Counted from the stretch's first letter, positions 31,740 to 43,591 are shown. The stretch is DNA of 64,000 nt from Hyperoplus lanceolatus (GCA_026929865.2 CM049403.1:2011501-2075500); one strand, 5' to 3'. Notes: a model not told the origin generated them from the sequence alone. Numbers and translations: made by a program.

Positions 31740-32625
31740 ATCATTGTAACGCCTGTATTGATCCCATGTTGCAGTTGAATTAATCATAGGTCCAGAAAAG
31801 TGGAGCTGTTTAAGTGGGCTGCAAACTGATGTGCTCTTTTGGCTTGCCACTTTCTGTTTCTCATGGAGCCGCCTGACTAGTTTTTGGACAGGGTTTTGGT
31901 AAATGGTAAATGGACTTGTATAGCGCTATAACTCCGTTTATCACAGACCCAAAGTGCATTACATTGTTTTTGTACACATTCACCCAGTCACAAACACATT
32001 CATACACCGATAGCAGCCGCTACCACACAGGGTAGGCTTAGCACTAGGGTGCTAAGCTAACTATCGGGAGCAATTCGGGGTTCAGTGTCTTGCCCAGGGA
32101 CACTTCGACATGTGGCGGGGAGACAGGGGATCGAACCTCCGACCCTGCACACCAGAGGCGAACTCCCTACCCACTTCGCCACTGCCGCCCAAAGTTTTGA
32201 GGCCGACGGACAAGTTTTTTAAGTTTACCTAAAAATGTCTCGAAGGGAAATGCTGAAATACCATCTAAAGGGCCGAATTTCCGTGCATCTTGAACTAAGT
32301 GGATAAATGAATGCATGTTATAGCTGACAAAATCATTGCCATAAATTGCAGCAAAATCTGTTACAAAGAGTTTCAAAATCTCCTCAGCATAGTCTAAATT
32401 GTCAGGAGAACATAAGGCAGGGCTCAGAAGAATTCTCATAGACACAGATAGAAGTAAAAAGTTTTTGTACATTCTACTGGGAATATTATTGAGGAGAACA
32501 ACAGGGCCAGTGTAAAGTAAAAATTGCCGAAGGTCTGTAGCTTTCCATTTACCAAATTCAAACATGGATGGTGGTTTCCTTGCAAAATTGCTAGGTATAT
32601 ATTGCCTGATAGACACCATATATTT
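31740..32625 (-). pseudogene. EnSpm/CACTA-like transposase, C-terminal part
   Basis: The minus-strand frame from about 32619 encodes a CACTA-type transposase tail: IPSNFARKPPSMFEFGKWKA, then TDLRQFLLYTGPVVL, FVTDFAAIYGNDFVSYNMHS, and LGKLKKLVRRPQN. A SINE then interrupts it at 32190. The frame resumes beyond the SINE (about 31905-31740) as LVRRLHEKQKV..QYRRY and a stop. The protein family would excise and integrate the element in the nucleus. The N-terminal part lies at 39957-40643, 7 kb away, separated by a LINE and a piggyBac copy; the part between the two, probably about 80 residues, was not found. Confidence 0.7.
31909..32190 (-). mobile_element. tRNA-derived SINE, full length
   Basis: On the minus strand it begins GGGCGGCAGTGGCGAAGTGG (A-box region), has the B box GGTTCGATCCC, a conserved centre with TCCCTGGGCAAGACACTGAA, and ends in CGCTATACAAGTCCATTTACC. 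This is the layout of V-SINE-like fish elements. Short CAAAAC duplications flank it. It splits the transposase C-terminus. Confidence 0.85.
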
Positions 32626-33023
32626 TTTATTTTATTAACCTTTATTTATACAGGTAAAATCTCATTGAGACCCAGGGTCTCATTTACAAGAGAGACCTGT
32701 TCAGGTAGGCATCAGCAGCAACACAAAGTTACAGACTAACTAAACATACAGGAGACACAACACAGAACACAAACGGTAAAATAATGCAGTACAAAGGGCA
32801 AAGAAGAAGTTAAGTACAAGTTAAGTTATGTACAAGTGCAGACCCCCACAGACTGTCTCAACAGCCTTCCTACTAGCAGTCTAAAATCCCCTAAAGAAAT
32901 AAAACTGGACAGCTTCAGCCTCTGCTGGAGCTTGTTCCAGGTTGCAGGCGCAGCGTAGGAAAATGCCTTCTTGCCCAATTCAGTACGGACTGACGGGATG
33001 GCAAATGAGATGAAGTCCAGGGA

Positions 33024-34720
33024 CTAGAGGCTGTGATCGGACTGTTTCCGTGCCAGATACATTGACAAATAAGAGGGGAGTAGTCCGATAATGGATTTAT
33101 AGATAAAAAGATACCAGTGAGTGGTTCTGTGCATGGAAAGTGAAGACCAGTTTGTGAGAGAGTACAATGTACAGTGATGTGTGAGGGGTTTACAATCAGT
33201 TATGAATCTCAAGGCCCCGTGATATGTGGCGTCCAGCAGTTGCAGGGAGTGAGCAGAGGCATTCATATATACAACATCCCCATAATCCAGGAGTGGCAAG
33301 AAAGTGGCCGCAACAATACGTTTCTGGCTTTAAAAGAGTAACAGGCTCTATTTCTGAAGAAAAACCCCAGCTTTAACCTCAATTTCTTCAGTAACTGGTC
33401 AATATGACATTTAAAAGAAAGGCTATCATCCACTGTGATGCCTAGAAGTGGCCACAAACTCAAGTGGAATACCCTGAGCAGACATAATACAGGGTAGAAC
33501 AGCAGATACCGTCCTTTTATTAGAAAAGAACATCATCTTGGTTTTACCTGCATTTAGAACTAGCCTTAGTTGAAATAATTGTGCCTGAATGGTGTCAAAA
33601 GCAGACGCACAACAATAGACAACGGTGTCGTCAGCATAAAGATGTACGGATGCATTGATATTTTGGCCCACCTCATTTATATAGATGGTAAAGAGAGTTG
33701 GTCCTAAGACAGAACCTTGCGGCACACCATTTGTAGTGTTTAGGAACTCGGAGCAAAGACCATCGGACTGCACACACTGTTTACGGTTGGAAAGGTAGTT
33801 AGAAAACCAGCCAACTGCATGGTCTGACAATCCAATGGTGGACAGTCGCTGACTCAAAATCCTGTGATCGACTGTGTCAAATGCCTTTGAAAGATCGATA
33901 AAAAGAGCAGCACAATGTTTCTTGGCATCCATGGCTACCAACATATCATTTATCACCTTAATGGCAGCAGTTGCAGTACTATGTTGCTTCCTAAAGCCGG
34001 ATTGAAAAGGAGATAAAATATTGTTCAGGCTCAGGTAATCCTTGACCTGGTCATTCACCAGCCTTTCAAGCACTTTTGCTAAAATAGAGAGCTTAGAGAT
34101 GGGTCTGTAACTATCCAATAAAGTGCGGTCACCCCCTTTCAGGAGAGGGAGCACATAGGAGGTTTTCCACACTTCAGGAATAATGTTGCTCTGGATAGAA
34201 ATATTAAAAATGTGAGAAACCGGTTGAGCTATAATGTGTGCAGACAAATGTAAGAAGTAAGGGGGAAAGTTATCTGGACCTGCAGATTTTTGGAGGTCTA
34301 GGTCTTTTAAGGCCGTAAGAACCTCTTTAACAGAGAAGGGGGTGAAAGAGAAACCCTGGCTACCTGTGGCAGGGCTGGCAAAGGACTGAGTAGGTGAGTT
34401 AACATCACGAGAGGACTCAAACAAGGAGCTGGAGGCTATAAAATGTTTTTTAAAACAGTTTACCATCTCAGATTTGTCAGATATAGGGATGGAGTCAACA
34501 ACAATAGAGGGAGGCAGCTCTGAAGAGCAAATATTGGCTGAAAGAGATTTTATGGTATGCCAAAATTTCCTGGGGTCGTTTAAGTTGTCTGTGGTCTGTG
34601 ATAAATAGTACTCTCGTTTAGCTGCCCTAATAGCGCCGGTGCAGCTGTTACGTGCTTGCCGAAAAAGTAGCCAGTCCGCCTCAAGCCCCTGTAATGTATG
34701 GTGGTAATTACGTGTGATAA
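33024..34720 (-). pseudogene. LINE ORF2: reverse transcriptase and C-terminus, frameshifted
   Basis: The main frame runs from about 34720 to 33430. It contains WLLFRQARNSCTGAIRAAKR, SYRPISKLSILAKVLERL, QSGFRKQHST, ALFIDLSKAFDTVDH, GVPQGSVLGP and the catalytic YADD. Near 33430-33463 the frame shifts, and the C-terminal part continues in two further overlapping frames (GITVDDSLSFKCHIDQLLKK; LLDYGDVVYMNAS, ending at 33024). It is related to the RT at 9022-10929 but clearly a different family or an older copy. Non-functional because of the frameshifts. Confidence 0.85.
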
Positions 34721-36186
34721 AACTGTTCCATTCGTACATTTTGAGTCTAAGAAAAAACAAAAAAGTAAATACTTGTTTTATTGTGTAATTTGTAGTGAGT
34801 AAAAGTTGGGTTCCGGTTTTATTGTGACAAACCAACGGAAATGTTGTTGTTTTTTTTTTTAGTTATGAGAGTGACCGGGTGTTTTTACTAGAATTAATAG
34901 GTATACGCCTACCATGACGAGGTAGGCTCCTCCTAGGAGGTTTCTCAGGAAAGGGACGCCTCTTGTCTTAAAAAGGGTGAGCAGAGAGGAAGTCGGGGTG
35001 TGTGTTTTTCACAACACCGTGATAGACGGACGGACATGCAACAAGCACAAGCTTTAATCTTCTCTCTCCTTCTATCCACATGTAAAATGACTTGATCAAG
35101 GATTTTTAGAAATAGGAAAACTGACTAAGTTGCAAGGAAACAGACAGATATTTTTGTGGAACCTTTAGCCAACGGGATATGCCTTTCTTTATCTAGGCGC
35201 GATAAAGATATCTGTCTAGCCCCTTGCACGATATGACGTTTTCGTAGCGCTTAAGATAATACTTACCGGCACTCATGCAAGTGTTGGGGTATTGTTTCAC
35301 GAGCTACAACAAATTTAGAAACGGGATCAAGTAATCAAATATAATGAGAAATAGTACAAGAACATTTAAATAATATGTAAGCATATAATCTCTTTTGTCT
35401 TTTCTGTCTCTCTGTTATATGATATTGTAATAATCATGTAATTTTGAATAAAAACCAGTAAAACGTTCCGTGAGTCTCTGTCACAGTAGATTAAGTTGTG
35501 AAATTCCGGACCTAAGTAGGTTGTTTTTTACACATCACGAGAGTCGCCCCGAGGAGGACACAATGTAAGTAAAGACATCTTAGCATCGCCTACACGCTGA
35601 CAACACAACAAGTACATAATCTCATACCCCTAATCTTTAAAAATAAATGAATAGGAGAGAAGTCCTTCTTAGGTTTGAACGAAGATGTTTAAAGTCGGAA
35701 AATATTATAAATGTTATATTTTAGACAGAAGGGTGGGTTACATACTAAGTTACGTATAAACTTACAAACAATAACTTGCGAATTGAAATCTTTATTTTAA
35801 AACATAGAGAAGCATTTTGAGAAGCAATATTTAAAAGAGTGAATAGTTTAGCGGAGGTCGACCTTATTCTAAGCAGAGGTGGCTCTGATAAAATAGACAC
35901 TTTATACACGGTGGTATATATTGAATATTGTACTTTATTGAGAAGTGAAACTCAGGTTGGTCCAGAGGGTAAATCCAGCGCTGTTAAACAAGGCGGCCGG
36001 GGTTCGTGTCTCTGGTAGGAACGGTGGTGAGCGGAGAGTTTTTTTCTATATGAAGGAATAATAAACAATTGAAGCATTGTACAACAAGTTGGTTAATAGG
36101 GGTTTGATAGGACATAACTAATAGACCTTTTGATACTAGCTTTTCGTTTAGATTAGACCTTTTCAAGTCGAAATCGTAATACCCCG
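34700..36186 (+). mobile_element. Probable LTR-retroelement fragment inserted in the LINE
   Basis: About 1.49 kb interrupts the LINE linker between its endonuclease and RT regions. Within it, AATAAA at about 35448 lies some 85 bp before a TTTTTTACACA end, and GAGAGTCGCCCCGAGG follows, resembling an LTR 3' end with leader and a splice-donor-like GTAAGT. No gag or pol frame is visible and no second LTR was identified, so this is tentative. Confidence 0.35.
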
Positions 36187-36189
36187 ACT

Positions 36190-37189
36190 TCCTTGCATTG
36201 GCCCAAAGCTGATTTCTCTTGTGTAAGAGACCCGTAAGTTCAGCAGTGAACCAGGGGCTCTCTCGTCCCTACTCCCTGAACCGACGAAGAGGACCATGTT
36301 TGTCCATAAAATAACTAAAACTGCCATAAAAGTATTCCCATGCAAGATTTAAATCATCAATTAGTAAAATACGATCCCAGTTAAAATGATAAAGATCATG
36401 AAGAAAAGCTTGTTCAACAAAGTTCTTCAGACTTCTTTTAAGAACAATACGAGGCTTAGTGCGAGGGATTTTAATGTCCCTAACAGCACCTATCACACAA
36501 TGGTCACTCAGATCATTGGCAAAAACTGCTGTAGCAGAATATCTATGTGGCATGTTGGTAATTAAAAGATCAATAAGAGAAGATTTGGTTGGGCGTGTGG
36601 GGCTTTTAATAATTTGAGTAAGGTTAAAAGCTAAACACTGGGCCTTAAAAGGATCAGACACTGCTGAAGACCAGTCCCAATTAAAATCACCTACCAGAAC
36701 AATTTATTTGAATTTCAGGTCAGATAACAGCTGCATTAAAGAGGATAATGTCTCTGCAGTGGCAGAGGGGGGCCTGTAGCAACCAACAATAGTTAGGTGT
36801 TGACCACCAGACAAAGCAATACTTAAGGCTAAGATTTCAAACTGTTTCCGAATAGATTTGGCAAGCAAAATTTGAGCAGCAAGACTGGATCTGACATATA
36901 TTGCCACTCTACCGGCCTTATTAGAACGATCAGAACGGAAAATATTAAAACCCTGAATTGCTACATCCTTGTCCCAAACAGATTTAGAGAGCCAGGTCTC
37001 TGAAATAACAATTACATCTGCACCAGTCGACTCAACCCAAATTTTCAGCAAATCCATTTTCAGGTTGGAACGCAGACTGCGAGCATTTACATGTATGATA
37101 TGCAGACCAGACACATTCTTAAGATCTGATGGCGTGCTACATGTAACTGGGGGAGGATTTGGATGAATTCCAGATAGCAGAAGAAGCAT
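36190..37189 (-). pseudogene. LINE ORF2: AP endonuclease domain with in-frame stops
   Basis: The frame from 37189 reads SGIHPNPPP, LHIIHVNARSLRSNL, VIVISETWLS (the SETWL catalytic motif), GGQHLTIVGCYRPPSA. It stops at about 36704, then continues in frame as GDFNWDW, NMPHRYS, NDLSDHCVIG to a second stop near 36269, and further to SPWFTAELTGLL near 36190. Two stops make it non-functional. The LTR-like insert follows. Confidence 0.8.
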
Positions 37190-37579
37190 TAAAACTTAAC
37201 ATTTCCGCTTAATGCTCAGACCAATTGGGCCATTACAGGAATTAATAGTATAGGCCCTACCTCGTATGGCACCTGTGTGGTTCCATAAGGAGAACGCATT
37301 GGGGAAACAACAAATATCCAAACCCCCCAAGCAAGCAAAATAATCGGATTGAGCTATATTTAACTGCAATAGCCAATCAGCTGGCTCGGGTCCAAGTGAG
37401 GAAGTTGCACCACTTGTGATGGACAGCTGTGGGCAAAAAGAGTCTGGAATCCCCCCCGCAGGACCGCCAAGATGCCAGAACAAGGGGCAAAATCACCATG
37501 ACAGCAGTTAAATGGCAGGTCAGATGACGAAAAGTGCGGAGCGGTAATTGCTCCCAACGTTAGCTCAGCCAATGTGTTG

Positions 37580-37735
37580 GTGGCGGCGGCTCACGACGTT
37601 CGGCTTCTCGGGGGCGGCGGCTCACGGCGTTCGCGTGGCGGCGGCTCACGGCGTACGGCCCCTCAGGTCCCGGTGTCGGCTCACAGCGTTCGGCCCATTC
37701 GGGTCCCGGTATTGGCGGCGGCTGCTCACAGTGCG
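37580..37735 (+). repeat. GC-rich degenerate minisatellite
   Basis: Several imperfect copies of GGCGGCGGCTCACGGCGTT and TTCGG(C/G)..GGTCCCGGT. It is markedly GC-rich against AT-rich neighbours and precedes a GGTAAG splice-donor-like site. It may be the first exon of the piggyBac gene; that is uncertain. Confidence 0.65.
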
Positions 37736-38242
37736 AAGACGGGTAAGAGCATTTATTTGACAAAACGTCTGTTTTGTAATGGAAGCTATGTGTGAACATG
37801 TAAGCTAGCTTGAATGTTGCGTCTGTGACATGACAGAATTTTTTTTTTGGAACTGACGTGACAGAGCTGAATACTCTAGTCGTCAGCCTTCTGTTGTTTG
37901 AAAACAAGTAATAGTTGTTTATTCTGTGTACAATTGTTTTCCTTATGTACAGTTTTCAAAAGATAGAGAATAGATAGTCTTTTATCACTCCGTTTCTTCC
38001 AAACGTAAGTTGTCAAGTTTGAGTGTTTTGCGCGTTTTTATTATTATTACAATTACTACAAGGGTTGCTTGCTGCTGTTGGGTTGGAAGGGAAAGTAAGA
38101 CTGTTTTCCCGTTTTTAGGTTACACTTCTTAGATGAACTCTGTGTTTGGGTGTTTACAGTTTCATTCATCTATCTATAAAGCAATAAATGTCTGTCTGAT
38201 GAATGGAGAATGAAACGTTGATGTCCTCTTTTTTTCATACAG

Positions 38243-39279
38243 AGAGGATTCTGACCTGCAAGGCACCTTGTCCCTGCCACCCCCTGTTGAACCTGCATCC
38301 CATCCATTTGAAGCCGGGTAAGATAATTTATTTTAGAAATTGCGTTTAAATGTAAGCTAGCTTGAATTTTGCATCCTTGACATTACAGGGACTGATTTCT
38401 CTATTGATAGCACTAATTTGTTTGAAAATAATAGTAATAGGTGTTTATTCTGTGTAAAAGTATTTCCCTTTACAATTTACAAATAGTAGAGAATGGAAAT
38501 GTTTTTGCATCGACTTTTATTAGACTGTTGTTTGCAAATACAAGTTGTGAAGTTTGAATATTGTTGTTATGAGATAATGGGACTGATTTCTGTGAATCTG
38601 TGGCAGGTCCAGGAGAAAAGGAGAACCACCCGCAAAGAGGTCCCGTGTCCCAACTCCACCAGCACCCCCCTCTCAGCAGCGGGCTTGGAAGACGGAGGAA
38701 GACCAGGACACCGCTCCTCCTGTCTCCAGGTTTCAACCTGCACGCACCCCTGGCCCACAGCTGGGCACACACTTCTACACACCAATTGAGCTCTTCAAAT
38801 TGTTTTTCACTGCACACACTGTACACACACTCTGTAGCAACACCAACAAACAGGCTGCCAAAAAAATTGCCATGGGTAAAAAGTTTAAATGGACCTCTTT
38901 GACAGTTGAGGAGTTTTACAAGTACATTGGACTCCTCTTTTACATGGCCCTTGTTAGATTGCACCACATTGCTGATTACTGGAGGCAGAACCACAGTTTA
39001 ACCTGTCCATTTGCTGCAACAGTCATGAGTAGGGACAGATTTGGTGTCATCTCCTGGAACTTACACATAAGTGATCCAGATGAAGATGTAAACAATGATA
39101 GGAAGAAGGGAACGCCACAATTCGACAAACTCTTCAGGGTCAAACCTCTCCTCAATTTGATCAAAACCGCAGCAAAGACCTATTTTCATCCACACTAAAA
39201 CCTGGCTGTGGATGAAAGGATGGTTGCCTCAAAGGCTAAAACCGGGATGACTCAATACATGAAGGCCAAACCTACTAAG
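38243..39279 (+). pseudogene. piggyBac transposase, N-terminal half, with introns and a stop
   Basis: Exon 38243-38317 encodes EDSDLQGTLSLPPPVEP and ends at GG|GTAAGA. The next exon starts at 38607 after CAG and keeps frame (RRKGEPPAKRSR, LGTHFYTPIELFKLFF, EFYKYIGLLFYMALVRL, VMSRDRFGVISWNLHI, PQFDKLFRVKPLLN). A TAA at 39196 falls just before AVDERMVASKAKTG, which contains the first catalytic aspartate of the family. The frame is lost after KPTKYI near 39279, so the other catalytic residues are gone. piggyBac transposases act by TTAA cut-and-paste; this copy cannot. Long frames on the opposite strand here are shadows. Confidence 0.85.
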
Positions 39280-39372
39280 TACATACGTTTTATATTTAGT
39301 AAAGTAAATAAATACGTTTTTATATTTAGGAAAGTAAATAAATACGTTTTTATATTTAGGAAAGTAAATACG
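39278..39372 (+). repeat. 30-bp tandem repeat, 3 units
   Basis: Units of AAATACGTTTTTATATTTAG plus GAAAGTAAAT. It starts exactly at the break in the piggyBac coding region. Confidence 0.9.
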
Positions 39373-39956
39373 TAAATAAATATTTTTTATATATACTTAA
39401 TTGTTTGTTTGTAAAAAAATTATTTATTGTGATGTGTCCCTTTCATTACACATCCCATGGACCTTTTAATATGTGGTATCAAGTCATTATTCAGTCTCAT
39501 TTAGCTGAATTCCTCATATGTGGTCAAAGTAGAGTAAGAGACTATTTGTATTTTGGCAAATTTGATTTTAGTCATGTTTTTTGCACTTCCCAACTTTTTT
39601 TGAGAAAATGACAGTGCATTATAGAAGCTAATGCTTTGTAAATGGGGATAATGCTTTCGCTCAGCAGGATAGTACTCTTTTTGTTTTCATGCCTGTTCAC
39701 TCTCAATGTTCACTTTTCATTTGTTGTCTGTCTGTTCTCTTCCAGTTTTCCCTGGTGGAGACGAGACGGTGTGGATCAGGTCCTTCCTCTGGCAGCATCT
39801 GAAGTCCTCCTGCATCCACACTATTCATATTTTATTTTAGTATTAGCATGTTAACATATGTCAATTATTGTATTCCTTCATGATTTTTTTGGTATTGTTT
39901 GTACAAGTGACATCTATTGCATGATGTCCGTCCTGGGAGAAGGATTTATTTATCTA

Positions 39957-40643
39957 TCACTCTCCATGACATTTCTGAGTGCACCTGTCACACCCGTAAT
40001 AGCCAGTGTGGCCTTTGGAGCATTTAAGAAAGGCCCGCGCAGGTGCATCACAAATAAAAGCATCGGGTAATGGTACACTGAAATTTACACCATTGTACAC
40101 AATACCTCTGTGAGAAACGGCTTTCATATCTACAATGAATTCTTGCAAATACTCTTGGACATTTTTGGGTTTGGACGCACCGAAGTACACTCCAATTACA
40201 AACACATTACACTCTGGAATTTCCTTAATCTTTCCCAGACTAGGCCACAGACTCATACTGGAGCTACGAAATAAGGGCAATCCATCTATATTAATTCGAA
40301 GTGTGAGAGTATCTGTCATATTTGCTAAATGTCCAAGAGATGTTAGTTCAGCTATGAGAGCATTTTCAATTCCAAAGTGGTAGTAGGACCCTCCATCCAC
40401 AGCCGAAACATCGCAAGATCTGTCAGTAGACATAAGAGTTCTGGCATCCATTGGGATATCATGGCCCTTCCTCCTTAGGATTTTAAGAAGTGCAGACAGC
40501 GCTGTGTGTGGTATGTTGAATTCTGAAGCCCATTCTGCAAGCCCACATTTATCATCATCATTATCTTCTTCCAAGTCGGAACATGCATCTCCATGCGAAT
40601 CACAGTCACTATCACCAGCAGGCACCCAGTTTTCAGGATCCAA
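39957..40643 (-). pseudogene. EnSpm/CACTA-like transposase, N-terminal and core part
   Basis: A 228-residue frame. An acidic N-terminal stretch (LEEDNDDDKC, about 24-33) is followed by HTALSALLKILRRKGHDIP (about 46-64). The core has LRINIDGLPLFRSSSMSLWP (about 113-132), typical of animal EnSpm/CACTA-type transposases, then VFVIGVYFGASKP (about 147-159), and a cysteine-containing segment ending SKGHTGYYGCDRCTQ (about 209-223). The sequence stops matching right after this, at the border with the piggyBac copy. The C-terminal half is at 31740-32625 on the same strand. Splitting by insertions is the simplest reading. An upstream exon, if any, is obscured by hAT-like sequence from 40693. Confidence 0.7.
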
Positions 40644-40692
40644 ATCATCAAATGAGGAAATGTTGCAATCATAAAAGACATCAGAGGAATTC

Positions 40693-40850
40693 CAGGGCTC
40701 AACAATAAGGATTGCCCGACGTCCCGGGGCAAGTAAAATGCCATGTCGGGCCAGTAACTATGACAACTGGCATGCCCGACCGGACAACCGGGAGGTTCTG
40801 CTGAAATTCTTGAATAATAAATTTTTTTTTTTTTTTTTTTTTAATCGCCA
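40693..40850 (+). mobile_element. hAT-like terminus (partner end not found)
   Basis: CAGGGCTCAACAATAAGG, followed by GTCGGGCCAGTAAC and GCCCGACCGGACAACCGG, has the look of a hAT end. It lies just upstream of the transposase N-terminal frame. A T run (about 40820-40842) follows. No matching right end or 8-bp duplication was located. Confidence 0.4.
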
Positions 40851-41853
40851 AATACACGTAATCTATCTATGGTCTATTTTCATATTTAACTGGTGCTAAT
40901 TATTACATTAACGCTAATTTTTGTGCGCGTAGTGTCTGCTACGTTGCATCTCTCCTCTCCGCTCCGTTTTGTGAAGGGGAGGCGGGGTTCCACTGCCGAT
41001 ACACACACACACACGCAGACTCGGCACAACACCGGTGAGCACACACACCCAGAGAGGTAGAGAAGAGAACTACACGCAGTAGGTTGATGTGACAGAAAGT
41101 CCAAAAGCCAACGAGTACATTATAAATGGAGTGAAGTCGACCCCGACCGTCTGAAAAGCAGCGAAAATATCCACGTTTTTTAAATGCATTATGCACCCTA
41201 CGTGAATCTAGTAGTAGCCTAGCGAGGATGCTAACGTTAGCTCTGCTGCCAGTAGCCTACTACCAGTTAATGTGCAGTTCAACACAAACATCAGCAACAG
41301 TTATCAGAGGAGCATCTTTACAGCCTGCATAGATCTCAATAAATGGCCCAGAGGTGTCTTCACATACCATGAGGCAGTGAAAGCTTAAAAGTAAGCTACT
41401 GGAAAAGTGTTCAAAACAGCCTGGCCTGAGCAAAATTTTGAGATTTTGAATCAAATCACTCATACACACATTAAAATAATAGCCTATAGTGAAAAAAAAC
41501 AACTTTAAAACAGATTGTTGTAGGCCTAAAAAAATGTTTGCAGAAAGAAGTTTTAAAGAATTGCTGTTGTGAAAGGAATAAGGTAAAACAAATAAAAAAT
41601 AAGTGCTGTTAAAGTTCTTTACATGATTTGTTTGCATAAAACATGTCTCGTTTGCAGTTAAACTGAAGAGTATTTTTTTAATAGCTTCATCCTGCTACCT
41701 GTCTGATTGTATAGCTCAAGTACACACCGCAATAAGTCTGCGGACAGTGTGTAGTTAGGGTGACCAGATCCCAATTCACCAGATGTGGGACAAAGACTAC
41801 GTTTGTGCGGGAGAATGCAGGACAAAGTGCCGTTTTATTTAAGCAAAATAAAC
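40851..41853. other. Unassigned sequence
   Basis: Includes a CA-rich patch (about 41000-41050) and AGGGTGACCAGATCC near 41757, which resembles a transposon end. No coding region is supported. Confidence 0.35.
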
Positions 41854-41861
41854 CTGTAGTA

Positions 41862-43583
41862 CAGGGGTGGCCAACCAGTCAGAGACTAAGAGCCACATTT
41901 TTTACTGTGTTACTGCAAAGAGCCACACGGGTACACATGAACATACCCCCATCCCTTCCTCATACACACACACACACACACACAGACCTCTGCTCAGTCA
42001 GATTTACTGTAAATGTCACAACCAAAATGATAATGCAGTAACGGCCTTAACTATGTTTCACCCGTTTCAGTTGAATTTTGTATTATTATTATTTTTTAAA
42101 TAAATAATGCTTGTGCATGCTACCAGGCCCAGGGGCACAAGAGCTCAAGGGGGCCCTAAGCTAAGGTACTGATAACTTTACATGTCTTATAGTCAAAGAG
42201 CTCAGTCACTCATGTCAATAAAAGGTTCCAAAAAGGAATAGCCTAAATATAAGGAAATAAATCATCATGGGCCCCTCAACTAGTAGGGGAGAAATACAAA
42301 AGCAATTATGAAGCAACAGCATTATTAGCTCTGTCTTAGGGGCTTCATGAGGGGCCTCTAAGGCCCCCACACATACAGGAATAAACATTCTATGTGTAAA
42401 TTCTATACTGTTCATCAAAAGTAGCTATCCACCCTTTATCTGTTGAAATGGGTCTGCAGACCAATCTATTGTTTTTGCAGTTGCAGAGTAAAGGATGCTG
42501 CCTGCTTAAGAAAAATCAGAAAAATAATGTTCCTTCTGCAGCTCAAGATTTGATTTAGCCTCTAAATTTTCCTCTCTAAGTGCATCAAGATTGATGCATT
42601 TTACTTTAAAACGGTACACATTTTCTTCCAGTGTGCAATGCCCCCTGACCCCCCAACAAGGACCAGGGTCCCTCCCACAGTGTCCCAAAATCATTTGGGA
42701 AACACTGACTTTCTTAATATGTTTTTGCCAATAATTGTATGTATCTGTGCGGAAAAGTCAGTGTAACTGACTGGATAGGTAGGAGTGGGGGGCCCTTTGA
42801 GAGTCTTGGTCCAGGGGCCTATTATCTCATAATCCGTCGAAGAACCAACTGGATTCCACAATCTTCTTAATTTTCGCATTATTTGTTAAAAAAAAAAAAA
42901 AAAATGGGGGCCCCACACTAGGACTTGAAACGGGCCCCCAGATCGTTGAGGCCGCCCCTGTGATAATGACAGAACTGGAGTCCTACAGTACTAAGACGAC
43001 AGGCCAGTCATTTTCAACAATGAACATTGTGTGCACTGCCTCACACACAAACTCTCAGTTCAACCAAGTCCACAAACAAAAATATAACAATTTACAATAG
43101 CGTTTTTCTCTTACTATGCATGTTGCTTAGTGGGACTTACTTTTAGCATGGAGTGAGCTGAAGTGGGGCTGAAGATTTGAAGCCTTGAAATGCGCTAATG
43201 ACGCCTGGCATATAAGGCAGAATGGCTTGGTATAACGTTCAACAAAAAATATAAACTCTCCCACTCTGTTTCGGAGCGAACTTGACACAAATTGTTTACT
43301 CACGGAAAACCTCCCTCCAAGCTGAGCAGGCAGTTTTAGGTTGCGTCCACACCAAACGTTTGCGAACGTTATGTTGCGTCCTCAATTACACATTTGCGAA
43401 CAGGCATACACATACACATTAACAAAATAAAAAATTAAATAATAAACAACATGTGAAACGAACGTAAGAGCCGCATGAAACGTTTGCGAACATGCACACA
43501 CATAGGCCCACAAAAAAAAAATTATAATCACAAAATTTGATATGAACGAAGCAAGGCAAAGAGCCGCAGGTTGGCCACCCCTG
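41862..43583. mobile_element. hAT element, 1,722 bp, with perfect TIR and TSD
   Basis: Ends CAGGGGTGGCCAACC and GGTTGGCCACCCCTG; AGAGCCACA/GAGCCGCA motifs lie near both. Perfect 8-bp duplications ctgtagta flank it at 41854-41861 and 43584-43591. The interior holds older hAT-like debris, including GGGAAACACTGA near 42698 and GGCCGCCCCTG near 42950. No intact transposase. Confidence 0.9.
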
Positions 43584-43591
43584 CTGTAGTA

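Larger units (their letters stand above)
32630..37570 (-). mobile_element. Near-full-length L2-group LINE, minus strand, interrupted
   Basis: Reading on the minus strand: a 5' region (37570-37190), endonuclease (37189-36190), an inserted LTR-like segment (36186-34700), reverse transcriptase and C-terminal domain (34700-33024), a 3' UTR, and a tail of TAAATAAAGG.. ending near 32630. It lies inside the EnSpm/CACTA-like transposase gene, so it inserted after that element. Confidence 0.8.
37735..39950 (+). mobile_element. piggyBac element copy, truncated
   Basis: Defined by the spliced transposase remnant at 38243-39279. Terminal repeats were not identified, and the limits are set by the neighbouring LINE 5' end and the resumption of CACTA-like transposase sequence near 39957. 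The C-terminal coding half is missing; a 30-bp tandem repeat starts where it is lost. Confidence 0.55.

Noticed and set aside
37548..37795. Arginine/alanine-rich frames in the GC-rich block
   Set aside because: All frames are produced by a degenerate GC-rich minisatellite; none could be confirmed as the piggyBac first exon.
38470..38994. 174-residue minus-strand frame
   Set aside because: It lies antisense to the piggyBac transposase exons, which have clear family motifs and explain the open frame.
42120..42955. A separate hAT element nested in the 41.9-kb hAT
   Set aside because: GGCCGCCCCTG and CCCAGGGGCA look like hAT ends, but the termini do not match each other and no 8-bp duplication was found.
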